Source: Chitinophagaceae bacterium (GTDB taxonomy: Bacteria > Bacteroidota > Bacteroidia > Chitinophagales > Chitinophagaceae). From it: DNA of 64,000 bases. The position numbers and the translations under genes were made by a program. This document shows positions 44,239 to 51,852 of the stretch, piece after piece. Under the pieces are notes generated by a model, which had not been told where the DNA came from, did not search any database, and saw nothing but the letters and a program-made list of their open reading frames with translations. Position 1 is the stretch's first letter. Every line of letters begins with the position of its first letter. Where the stretch lies: the NCBI GenBank assembly GCA_003168265.1, contig PMSV01000003.1, positions 62,001 through 126,000 on the forward strand, read 5' to 3'.

Positions 44239-45663
44239 TCAATCTAGTGGTTCGATATTGAAATCCGTCAAAAACGAGCTTTTCGGGATATATCGAACCA
44301 ATGATTTGACGTTTCTGTGCAACTGTCCCCTCTTCATCAAAGTATCCAACCTGGATAGATTGCTGACCGTCTGATCTAACAACCCATCAATATTTCTTTC
44401 TGCCTGGGAAGAACCCGCCAGTTTTGCTTCCAGTATGGTAATTTTGTTGGTACAATCCAACTTCAATTCCCGGTAATCTTCCGGGTCAAGTTTCTGATCG
44501 GCGACCAACTCTCTTGCATTTCTTAGCCGGATACCCAGGTCGTCTATTTGCGAAATGATTTGCTTTCTATCACTTTGTTGGCTGCGGGTTTGTTCGTTGT
44601 AAGATTCTTTTAGTGTGACAACATATATGTCACTCATGCCCGGCTTAGGTACATATTTTCTTAGCTCCCGCACAAAAAGACTATTGGCATTTTCCGTCCT
44701 AAACCTGCAACCACAGGAAGAAACACAGTGATAATAATAGTAATGATTGTAGCGGCCTTTTGATGCACTACCGGTTAACATCCGGCCACATTTGGGACAA
44801 ATAAGAAAACCACGCAACGGCATCTGTTCATCTACTGTTATCTGTGTAGCGGGTCTCTCCTTTCTTTTTCTTCCCAACAAAACATCCTGCACTTCATAAA
44901 AAAGTGCTTCGGATATAATGGCTTCGTGTTGGCCTTGTACTGCGGTTGATTCTTCGTCTTTGTAAGAAGTAACAGGAATTTTTCCGCAATAAACCGGATT
45001 GCGGATAGCATTCCAGAAGTTACTGCGGCTGCATATTAATCCCCGGTTGTTCGCCTCTTTTCTTATCTGGTCAGCAGCGAAATGACCGTTCGCTAATTCC
45101 TGGAATGCCCACTTAATAATGGAGGCTTCCGGTTCTTTTGGCGCAATGTATTTGCGGCCATGGTCATCAGTTTTGTTGATATATCCTACCGGAGCTGTTC
45201 CCATCCAGCGACCTTCTTTCTTTGCCCGGCGCATACCAAAGAATACATTTAATGCCCTGCGGTCGTTCTCTACTTCAGGAGCAGCCAGATAAAATGCCAA
45301 CATCATTTTATTTTCGGGAATGGATAAATCCAGAGGCTGTTCGACTGCCTGCGGTTCTATGCCGAGTTTGCGAAGGGTATTAATCATCTGGTATGCATCA
45401 CCAGCGTTGCGGCTAAACCTATCCCATTTGGTGAAAAGCAAAAGCTCTGATTTTCCCCGCCTTTTCTTTAAATCCAACAACAGTTCATTCCACTTTGGGC
45501 GATTAAATGTCTTGGCAGAATGATCTTCGTAAATCACTCTCCGCACTTGAAGCCCATTGATCTGGCAATACTTCTGTAAAGTTTCTTCCTGGTTTCTTTG
45601 GGAATAGCCTTTATCTGCCTGTTCATCGGTACTTACCCGGATATATAAATCTGCTGTTTTCAT
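44239..45663 (-). CDS. Large serine recombinase / site-specific integrase
   Basis: 474 residues from the ATG at 45663 (MKTADLYIRVSTDEQ); ATG 45669 and TTG 45672 are alternatives. Resolvase domain with catalytic Ser11 in RVSTDEQ, KWDRFSRNAGDAY, then a Recombinase domain (about 155-270), a zinc ribbon (CPKCGRM then CVSSCGCRF) and a coiled-coil C-terminus. Such enzymes integrate and excise mobile elements without host factors. It is read towards the tRNA, so the left attachment site should lie between 44145 and 44239. Confidence 0.92.
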   Translation of the reverse strand: MKTADLYIRVSTDEQADKGYSQRNQEETLQKYCQINGLQVRRVIYEDHSAKTFNRPKWNELLLDLKKRRGKSELLLFTKWDRFSRNAGDAYQMINTLRKLGIEPQAVEQPLDLSIPENKMMLAFYLAAPEVENDRRALNVFFGMRRAKKEGRWMGTAPVGYINKTDDHGRKYIAPKEPEASIIKWAFQELANGHFAADQIRKEANNRGLICSRSNFWNAIRNPVYCGKIPVTSYKDEESTAVQGQHEAIISEALFYEVQDVLLGRKRKERPATQITVDEQMPLRGFLICPKCGRMLTGSASKGRYNHYYYYHCVSSCGCRFRTENANSLFVRELRKYVPKPGMSDIYVVTLKESYNEQTRSQQSDRKQIISQIDDLGIRLRNARELVADQKLDPEDYRELKLDCTNKITILEAKLAGSSQAERNIDGLLDQTVSNLSRLDTLMKRGQLHRNVKSLVRYIPKSSFLTDFNIEPLD

Positions 45664-45707
45664 CCGCATCAATTTTTATTTGATTTTGGCAAGACGAAGA
45701 ATCCACT

Positions 45708-45848
45708 TCATCTTTTCAAGTATTGAGCTACGGCAATATCTGCCAGTTTTCGCAAGAAAGCCAGTATTATTTTGGCCTGCTCCAATGTTACTTCCACACC
45801 CTGCTGGCGCAATATTTCCACTACCTTTTCAGGTTGAATCTTCTCCAT
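45708..45848 (-). CDS. Small helical protein (46 residues) upstream of the recombinase
   Basis: An ATG at 45848 opens a 46-codon frame ending TGA at 45708. The product (MEKIQPEKVVEILRQQGVEV, then TLEQAKIILAFLRKLADIAV, then AQYLKR) is amphipathic and all-helical with low-complexity-free sequence, and codon use is normal. It lies 44 bases before the recombinase on the same strand. I recall similar small frames near Bacteroidota recombinases and suspect a recombination directionality factor or regulator; this is inference. Confidence 0.65.
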   Translation of the reverse strand: MEKIQPEKVVEILRQQGVEVTLEQAKIILAFLRKLADIAVAQYLKR

Positions 45849-46023
45849 CTTACACCCTCCACATTTATTCATTACCTCACACACCCTGGTGTAAACTATT
45901 CGATTACTCCACTAATATACGAATTTTGCTATGCTAAAATAATATTTTGGCGTAACTTTATTAGAAATTTACCTTTTTGTCAATCAAATGAGGCAGGGAG
46001 TAATTTTACTTAATTTGACTGCA

Positions 46024-46055
46024 ATTGATTCACTTTATTGTTTAAAATATTTTTG
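46024..46055 (+). promoter_or_regulatory. Promoter of the 46082 gene
   Basis: TATTTTTG (46048-46055) fits TAnnTTTG; ATTG ending at 46027 is 20 bases upstream. Start of transcription would be near 46062, 20 bases before the ATG. The gap 45849-46081 also holds a short palindrome ACACC-CT-GGTGT at 45881-45892 near the recombinase operon start and nothing else recognisable. Confidence 0.45.
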
Positions 46056-46081
46056 CGCCAAATCAGGCTAAACAAGGACAA

Positions 46082-46792
46082 ATGGATAGAGGCAACAGAG
46101 AATATAAAGTCACCTATAAAACCTACTTTAATGAGCGGTTGAAGAAGAGCCAGTTTCATACAAAGCTTATGCACCCTTTGTATGTTCAGGTAATTTTTTA
46201 CCGTATACCCATTATTTTCAAGAGCTATTATTTTGACCTCTTTTCAAAACCGAAATATGCCATACGGGTTGCGGGTCAGGTTTTTACGCCAGATATAAAA
46301 GAAGTGATCCAGAAAGAGGAAACGCTTATAACATTTATCATTGAAAACAACCGAGCTGATTTTTCATTGGAACAGTTCAAAAAGGAATATGCTTTTTACT
46401 GCCGCGATCTACTGGATTTAATGGAAGATGGGTTCCAGGATTATTTATTTACTTTTTTGCACGATGAAGGCTTGTCTTCTTTAGCTGATACTATTAAGAA
46501 AGGAGCCTTAGATTGTAAGTCATACGATATTGTACAGGATATGAAAAGAGTATTTACTGAAAAGGTGTATAAGAAACTAATTGAGCATTCATTTTATTAT
46601 GCTCCACCCTATTTACCATTATATGCATTTGCGGAAAAGCCAAAGCGTACACCTCTTACCTGCTTTACGGTGATGGAGTGGGAGCAGCCGGGAACGAAAG
46701 ATGAATTTACAGACTTCTTTAAAAAGCATTTCCCCGAACATCGTATAGAGGATTGCATCCAGGAAATACAGAAAAGGATAAACAAAGATTAA
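46082..46792 (+). CDS. Hypothetical protein of the island
   Basis: 236 residues, soluble, rich in Tyr, Phe, Lys and Glu, with no signal peptide or membrane segment. Predicted alternating strands (residues 35-90) and helices (from NRADFSLEQFKKEYAFYCRD on). No family recognised. It is the only plus-strand gene in the left half of the island and has its own promoter, so it is not part of the recombinase operon. Confidence 0.65.
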   Translation: MDRGNREYKVTYKTYFNERLKKSQFHTKLMHPLYVQVIFYRIPIIFKSYYFDLFSKPKYAIRVAGQVFTPDIKEVIQKEETLITFIIENNRADFSLEQFKKEYAFYCRDLLDLMEDGFQDYLFTFLHDEGLSSLADTIKKGALDCKSYDIVQDMKRVFTEKVYKKLIEHSFYYAPPYLPLYAFAEKPKRTPLTCFTVMEWEQPGTKDEFTDFFKKHFPEHRIEDCIQEIQKRINKD

Positions 46793-46812
46793 TTTTTAAA
46801 AAGAAAAAAAGA

Positions 46813-46833
46813 GAAAAAAGAAAGCCTTCTTTC
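46813..46833 (-). terminator. Terminator for the XRE/HEPN transcript
   Basis: On the minus strand GAAAG, a 4-base loop and CTTTC (46833-46820) are followed by TTTTTT. The stem is short but the T run is good. It lies about 140 bases after the stop of the XRE gene. The stretch 46834-46974 holds nothing else I can name. Confidence 0.45.
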
Positions 46834-46974
46834 AACGGCCGGGCGTCAGCAAGACACCAAAAGGAAGCGGAATAAATGAGAGCATTTGTGGACAGGTTCT
46901 GTGTTTATGCCGACTCTTTTGGTTCGAGGGAGGCAGCCGTTATCTTTGCTTCGTTTTTTCGATCTTTTAATCCC

Positions 46975-47277
46975 TTAGGTTTTCTTCTTTGTAATAGCTA
47001 TACCATTACGAATTCTAAATTTCCCTTTGGTTGCTACATCAGTCAGTTTGATTTTATAGTACTTGCAAAGCATCACCAACGTCCCAAATCTACAATGAGG
47101 ACAAAGCCCTTGCTCGATTTTACTGAGCCTACTGGGAGAAATTTTTATTGCTTTTGCTACGGTGTTCAACGCTGCGTTACTGTTCATCCGCAAGGCATAC
47201 AGATTATCCCCGATAATATGCAGAAAATCGTCCAGTTTCTTTTCAAAAGCCTTTGATGGAGAATTATCTTTTTTCAT
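46975..47277 (-). CDS. XRE-family HTH regulator
   Basis: 100 residues from the ATG at 47277. Helix-turn-helix of the Cro/CI type at about 35-60 (AALNTVAKAIKISPSRLSKIEQG), followed by CPHCRFGTLVMLCKYYKI, where the usual helix carries a CPHC pair. It lies 28 bases after the HEPN gene on the same strand and may be its antitoxin or regulator. Confidence 0.75.
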   Translation of the reverse strand: MKKDNSPSKAFEKKLDDFLHIIGDNLYALRMNSNAALNTVAKAIKISPSRLSKIEQGLCPHCRFGTLVMLCKYYKIKLTDVATKGKFRIRNGIAITKKKT

Positions 47278-47305
47278 CGTATATAACAAAAAGTTTAAAA
47301 GGGAT

Positions 47306-48175
47306 TTAGGTGTTTACAACGCTGTTACGATGAAGCTTGGCTTTTCCAACATCCGATAATATTTCATGGATGCATCTCACCTTTTCCGTGAGGCATAAGA
47401 GATCGTCATTGCTAATTTTATAATCTTCTTTATACCGGGTGTCTATATATGCTTTTTGCAGAAGGTTAAAAAACCGCTTGTCTTCTTCTGTTTTTTGCGG
47501 GAAAATATCAGGTAGTTGATAAGATACCAGCCCTGCATAACGCAGTAGCCTGTCAATACTGTGGGTATTGGCATGGTAACCTGTACCCACTTTCAACAAA
47601 GTACGCAAAGCCTGCTCTGCCGATTGATGCAACATGAAGGCTGCCATGGAGTGTTGTTTTCTGATTCTATACAGTTCCGACCCGGCCAGGAACTCTTTCG
47701 CCTTTGTTAACCCTTCCGTCAAACACTTTTCAATTGTAATAATTGCAGCATCATGATTAGCAATTTGTGAAAGAGGTAAATTGTAATTACCGGAATTATA
47801 GATGACTACCGCCGATTGCTGTACGTTTATTGCAAATGGATTCCCTTCTCTCAGCCATTCTTCAAAAGTGCTTTTTTGTAATACGAGGGTAGTTACTGGT
47901 ATAAATGCTTTGCAATGGCTTTCTATCTTATCCTGCCACTCATGCAGTTCCTTATTGGCGAGACTCTCCATCAGGATCAACAGAAAATAATCCGCCATAT
48001 GCTGTGAAGCGGGAGCCGATTGTTGAAATATGCTTTCGCTTCTTCTCCGATATAAAGAAGCACCCAACAAAAAGATCATCTCTGGATTAGCCGCTTTTAC
48101 TATTATATCAACCAAGCGCTGCTGATTTGACAAATAGGCATCCTTGCTAAAATGGTATATCGTAAACGGGTTCAT
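47306..48175 (-). CDS. HEPN-domain protein with degenerate nucleotidyltransferase-like N-terminus
   Basis: 289 residues. The C-terminal half is a HEPN domain (QHSMAAFMLHQSAEQALRTL, HSIDRLLRYAG, AYIDTRYKEDYKI). The N-terminal half follows an MNT-like order: a helix, FLLGASLYRR in place of GSxARG, and ADYFLLILM in place of the DxD strand, with the second Asp missing. The usual HEPN RX4-6H motif is not seen in the last helix. MNT-HEPN pairs are toxin-antitoxin or defence modules; this fused, partly degenerate form may be regulatory. Preceded by leader repeat copy 5. Confidence 0.65.
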   Translation of the reverse strand: MNPFTIYHFSKDAYLSNQQRLVDIIVKAANPEMIFLLGASLYRRRSESIFQQSAPASQHMADYFLLILMESLANKELHEWQDKIESHCKAFIPVTTLVLQKSTFEEWLREGNPFAINVQQSAVVIYNSGNYNLPLSQIANHDAAIITIEKCLTEGLTKAKEFLAGSELYRIRKQHSMAAFMLHQSAEQALRTLLKVGTGYHANTHSIDRLLRYAGLVSYQLPDIFPQKTEEDKRFFNLLQKAYIDTRYKEDYKISNDDLLCLTEKVRCIHEILSDVGKAKLHRNSVVNT

Positions 48176-48230
48176 CTGTAGTTTTTTATTTTTTATTGGT
48201 CAGATGGAATTCGCTGCGCACTTATTTTAA
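48176..48230 (-). repeat. Leader repeat, copy 5, before the HEPN gene
   Basis: Minus-strand blocks: AATAAGTGCGCAGCGAATTC, CATCTGACCAATAAAAAATA and AAAAACTACAG directly before ATG. It shares GCGA-TTCCATCTG-CCA-A and the closing CAG-ATG with copies 1-4 but is the most divergent. Confidence 0.5.
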
Positions 48231-48249
48231 ATAAACAGGACAGCCCATT

Positions 48250-48573
48250 TCATATCTCCTCCTTTTTTGATAGTTTACGCCGCGGCTTTCTGAACCATTT
48301 CTTGAAAAAGTAGGTATGATGTTTATCCCGCCAGTCTGCATATAAGTCTATCAACTTCATTTTGCCGTTTGTGGGAAATAGTGAACCCAATGCATCCATT
48401 TCTTTAAACATTTGCCTAATGTCTTCTTCGCTGTAGTGATGCTGACCATATCCGTGAGCGATAAAGTAATTAACCAGGTGTTCTTTAGCCTGGTCTCTTC
48501 TTTCCCGCTTCCAGCTACCGCAGGATAAATTGTCGGCAAAATCTCTGATGATGTCTTCCGGTATTTTATCCAC
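48250..48573 (-). CDS. Island hypothetical protein; true start uncertain
   Basis: From the GTG at 48573 the product is 107 residues, basic, with DFADNLSCGSWKRERRDQAK, YGQHHYSEEDIRQMFKEMDA and a C-terminal KKWFRKPRRKLSKKEE. The reading frame stays open upstream to 48747 and the extra 58 codons look protein-coding (KSALKWQTGEYERHAEFKFI, then LPYQFLLLCRL), yet contain no ATG, GTG or TTG. Either translation starts at an ATT or CTG, or the 5' end has been lost, or a frameshift is used. Function unknown. Confidence 0.6.
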   Translation of the reverse strand: MDKIPEDIIRDFADNLSCGSWKRERRDQAKEHLVNYFIAHGYGQHHYSEEDIRQMFKEMDALGSLFPTNGKMKLIDLYADWRDKHHTYFFKKWFRKPRRKLSKKEEI

Positions 48574-48767
48574 TAATCTGCACAGCAGCAGGAATTGATA
48601 AGGAAGAATGAACTTGAATTCGGCGTGGCGTTCATATTCTCCGGTTTGCCATTTTAGGGCAGACTTGGGTTTTCTGATTCTTTCCCTTTTGTTGGGGGTG
48701 GTTGCGGTCTTTTTCCGGTAATCCCTTTTAAAGTGGAGAATGTATTGTTAGACCAACCACCAGGCAC

Positions 48768-48843
48768 AAAAAAGAGACGTGGGTTAGTCCTTATCGATTC
48801 TGAGGGTTACGACACCCTGATCTCGAATAAGAACGCCCACGCC
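48768..48843 (-). ncRNA. Candidate structured RNA A with terminator-like end
   Basis: On the minus strand GGCGTGGG (48843-48836) pairs with CCCACGTC (48783-48776), an 8-pair stem followed by TC and six T. Inside are CTTAT/ATAAG, CGA/TCG flanking an internal loop GATC/CAGAA, AGGGT/ACCCT, and apical loop GTCGTA. A TATATTTA box at 48858-48851 resembles the -7 element and would start transcription right at the stem. Three blocks (CGAGATC, GTCGTAA, TCAGAATCG) recur in the same order on the other strand in element B. Confidence 0.5.
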
Positions 48844-48871
48844 TTGACCTTAAATATAATAAGGAAAACGT

Positions 48872-48947
48872 GAGCGATTTACCCTATCCTCCCGAGATCG
48901 ATGAAGAGTCGTAATTTCAGAATCGGGAATAAAGCAAATTCGCTTTA
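48872..48947 (+). ncRNA. Candidate structured RNA B, inverted relative of A
   Basis: On the plus strand CGAGATC (48893-48899), GTCGTAA (48908-48914) and TCAGAATCG (48917-48925) repeat the core blocks of element A. CCCGA/TCGGG closes the same GATC/CAGAA internal loop. An outer stem GAGCGATTT with AAATTCGCTTT (48936-48946) competes with a local hairpin TAAAGC-AAATTC-GCTTTA (48930-48947), so two folds are possible. It points towards the XRE controller and the type I operon. Confidence 0.45.
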
Positions 48948-49013
48948 GATATTTTATGCAGCGGGTTATCTATGAAGAATTGAAATTCATAATGTTGACT
49001 TTATTGATAATAA

Positions 49014-49080
49014 ATATACCCAAATGTATATACTTTCTATCCTTTTTATCATATTTTAGTACCTTTTTTTTATACTTTCT
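49014..49080 (+). promoter_or_regulatory. Operator-like repeats before the XRE controller gene
   Basis: An inverted repeat ATATAC-CCAAAT-GTATAT (49014-49031) is followed by two copies of TATACTTTCT at 49029-49038 and 49071-49080, exactly 42 bases apart, about four helical turns. They lie in an AT-rich stretch directly upstream of the small HTH gene at 49107, as expected for an autoregulated controller. The protein-site pairing is inferred. Confidence 0.5.
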
Positions 49081-49106
49081 TACATTTCCTTTCTAAAGCA
49101 AGGGAA

Positions 49107-49328
49107 ATGACCAAGTTAGGGGAGTATTTAGCTGTTAAATCTGTCAATAAATCTGAGGTTGCCAGAAGAACCGGCTTAAGCAAAGCAAGAGTCAATCAAT
49201 TGACTTTAAATTCTACTACCAAACTGAGGGCTGATGAGCTTTACCTTATTGCCATGGCAATTGATGTGGATCCAGGTGAACTATTAGAGTTTGTGTGCAG
49301 TGAATTGAAGTTGAAAAAGCAGAAGTAG
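49107..49328 (+). CDS. XRE-family controller-like regulator
   Basis: 73 residues, essentially one helix-turn-helix domain (NKSEVARRTGLSKARVNQLT) with a C-terminal DVDPGELLEFVCSEL. The size and place, 58 bases before hsdM on the same strand with operator-like repeats upstream, resemble controller proteins that delay restriction after entry of an R-M system. C proteins are best known for type II systems; here the role is inferred from position. Confidence 0.8.
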   Translation: MTKLGEYLAVKSVNKSEVARRTGLSKARVNQLTLNSTTKLRADELYLIAMAIDVDPGELLEFVCSELKLKKQK

Positions 49329-49386
49329 CTATATGCTGAATAAAGTTTATTAAAGTAATAGTTTATAAGAATATCACAATATACAA

Positions 49387-51852
49387 ATGGCCATCAAAAA
49401 ATCTGAACTCTATTCCACCATCTGGGCAAGCTGCGACAAACTTCGGGGAGGCATGGACGCCAGCCAGTACAAAGATTATGTGCTGGTAATGCTGTTCCTC
49501 AAATATGTTTCCGATAAATATGCCGGTAAGAAAAATGCAGTAATTACTGTTCCTGAAGGTTCCTCTTTTCAGGATATGATAAAGCTGAAAGGCAAAAAAG
49601 ATATTGGCGATAAAATCAATAAACATATCATCAAGCCAATTGCTATTGAAAATGGCTTGTCAGGCATTATTGACGTAACAGATTTTGATGATGATGAAAA
49701 ATTAGGGAAGGGTAATGAAAAAGTGGATAAGCTTTCGGATTTGGTAGCCATCTTTGAAAACCCGAATTTAGATTTCACTAAAAACAGAGCTGATGGTGAC
49801 GATATTCTCGGCGATGCGTATGAATATCTCATGCGCCACTTTGCAACACAATCCGGGAAAAGCAAAGGGCAATTTTATACTCCGGCTGAAGTAAGCCGGA
49901 TACTGTCAAAAATTATTGGCATTACGGAAAAAAATTCCACTCCGCAAACCTCGGCGTATGACCCCACTTGTGGCAGTGGAAGTTTGCTTTTGAAAATTGC
50001 CGATGAAGCGGGTAAAAGCATTTCTCTTTTCGGTCAGGAAAAAGATGTGGCCACCGCAGGTTTGGCTAAAATGAATATGATTCTGCACAACAACCCCACC
50101 GCAGAAATAGCAAAAGGACAAAGTACACTATCTAACCCTGCCTGGGTTTTGAACAATAATCTAAAGCAGTTTGACTACGCCGTTTCTAACCCGCCATTTT
50201 CCAGTAAAAACTGGATGGACGGGTTTAAGCCGCATGATGATTTATACAACCGGTTTACAGGTTATGGTGTGCCGCCACCAAAGAATGGCGACTATGCTTT
50301 CCTGTTGCACATCATCCGCTCTTTAAAAGCAAAAGGCAAAGGGGCGGTTATATTACCGCATGGGGTGTTGTTCCGCGGTAATGCTGAAGCAGAAATTAGA
50401 ACCAGCATCATCCGAAAAGGATATATCAAAGGAATTATTGGGTTGCCGCCCAATTTATTTTACGGCACCGGCATACCCGCTTGCATTATTGTAATTGATA
50501 AAGAAAATACCGAAAGTCGTAAAGGCATTTTTATGATTGATGCCGGAACTGGCTTTGTAAAAGACGGCAACAAAAACCGTTTACGGGAGCAGGACATCCA
50601 TAAAATTGTGGATGTATTCAACAAACAGATACCGGTTGACAAATACAGCCGCATGGTACCGCTTGCGGAAATTGAAGCCAACGAATTCAACCTTAATATT
50701 CCCCGTTATATTGACAGCCAGGAGGCAGAAGACATACAGGATATAGAAGCCCACCTGCTGGGTGATTTATCTAATGCAGATATTGAAGCCCTGCAACCGT
50801 ATTGGGATGTATATCCTTCCCTGAAAAAAGAATTATTTGCCACCAGCAAGCGCAGTAATAAATACAGTATGCTGAAAACGGAAAATAAATTCATCCGCAC
50901 TACTATTTTCAGCAACGCAGAATTTATCAGCTATGCCAAAAGCATTGATAGTTTATTTAACCGCTGGAAGCAAAAAAACATACCGCTGCTGCAGGCAATA
51001 AAAACTGGCGACAAGCCAAAGAAAATCATTCATCAGTTATCAGAAGATTTGCTGGCAGCTTTTGCCGGTAAAAAACTAATTGACAATTACTCTATTTACC
51101 AGCACCTGATGACTTACTGGAATGATATTGCCATGCAGGATGATGTGTATATACTGGTAACAGATGGTTGGAAAGCAGGCAACGAAATTGAAACAGACAA
51201 AAAGAAAAAAGAATGGGAAGGCAAACTCATTCCCAAACAAATCATCACCAATAAATACTTTCCCAAAGAAAAAAAGCAACTGCAAGAATTGGAAGCCAGC
51301 CGTGATACTATAACGAGGCAGTTGGAAGAATTGGAAGAAGAACACAGCGGCGAAGACGGCTTATTGGCAGAAGCGCTGAATGATAAAGGCAAACCCACCA
51401 AGGCGCTCATTCAAAAGAGAATAAAGCAAATAGAAAAAGAGGAAACCGCTGAAATGCTTACAATGGCTGCCGAACCCGAAGCGCCTTATGGCGAACCGGA
51501 AGAAGATGAACTAACTGTATTGAAGAAGTATTTGAGGCTAACAGAAGAAGAAAGCATTGCCGTTAAAAAAATAAAAGATGCAGAAACCGCTTTGGAAAAA
51601 CAGGTGCTGACGCAATACCCCAAGCTAAGCACCGCAGAAATAAAAATATTGGTGGTAGAAAATAAATGGATGAACAGCCTGCAAATGGAAGTGCAGAACG
51701 AAATGGACCGGATCAGCCACCGCCTGGCACAGCGCATAAAAGAACTGGCAGAACGCTACGAAACGACCCTGCCGCAATTAGCTTACGAAACAGAAGATTT
51801 AACTGCCAAAGTAAATACTCACCTTAAAAAAATGGGATTTACATGGAAGTAA
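49387..51852 (+). CDS. hsdM: Type I restriction-modification DNA methyltransferase subunit HsdM, long form
   Basis: 821 residues. HsdM_N helical domain (about 5-130), then the N6-adenine methylase with GQFYTP (161-166), SAM motif DPTCGSGSLL (192-201) and catalytic NPPF (268-271). The catalytic part ends near residue 500; the extra about 320 residues are charged and helical with coiled-coil stretches (KKQLQELEASRDTITRQLEE). Standard HsdM is about 500 residues, so this is the long variant. It methylates adenine at the site chosen by HsdS. Its last 10 bases overlap hsdS. Confidence 0.93.
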   Translation: MAIKKSELYSTIWASCDKLRGGMDASQYKDYVLVMLFLKYVSDKYAGKKNAVITVPEGSSFQDMIKLKGKKDIGDKINKHIIKPIAIENGLSGIIDVTDFDDDEKLGKGNEKVDKLSDLVAIFENPNLDFTKNRADGDDILGDAYEYLMRHFATQSGKSKGQFYTPAEVSRILSKIIGITEKNSTPQTSAYDPTCGSGSLLLKIADEAGKSISLFGQEKDVATAGLAKMNMILHNNPTAEIAKGQSTLSNPAWVLNNNLKQFDYAVSNPPFSSKNWMDGFKPHDDLYNRFTGYGVPPPKNGDYAFLLHIIRSLKAKGKGAVILPHGVLFRGNAEAEIRTSIIRKGYIKGIIGLPPNLFYGTGIPACIIVIDKENTESRKGIFMIDAGTGFVKDGNKNRLREQDIHKIVDVFNKQIPVDKYSRMVPLAEIEANEFNLNIPRYIDSQEAEDIQDIEAHLLGDLSNADIEALQPYWDVYPSLKKELFATSKRSNKYSMLKTENKFIRTTIFSNAEFISYAKSIDSLFNRWKQKNIPLLQAIKTGDKPKKIIHQLSEDLLAAFAGKKLIDNYSIYQHLMTYWNDIAMQDDVYILVTDGWKAGNEIETDKKKKEWEGKLIPKQIITNKYFPKEKKQLQELEASRDTITRQLEELEEEHSGEDGLLAEALNDKGKPTKALIQKRIKQIEKEETAEMLTMAAEPEAPYGEPEEDELTVLKKYLRLTEEESIAVKKIKDAETALEKQVLTQYPKLSTAEIKILVVENKWMNSLQMEVQNEMDRISHRLAQRIKELAERYETTLPQLAYETEDLTAKVNTHLKKMGFTWK

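Noticed and set aside
44048-44242. Minus-strand ORF of 64 codons across the tRNA
   Set aside because: It is the antisense of tRNA-Arg and its terminator (product includes TGIEPVSGASEALILS, a common tRNA-shadow artefact).
46876-47256. Plus-strand ORF of 126 codons
   Set aside because: It lies antisense to the XRE gene at 46975-47277, which has a clear HTH; no independent support.
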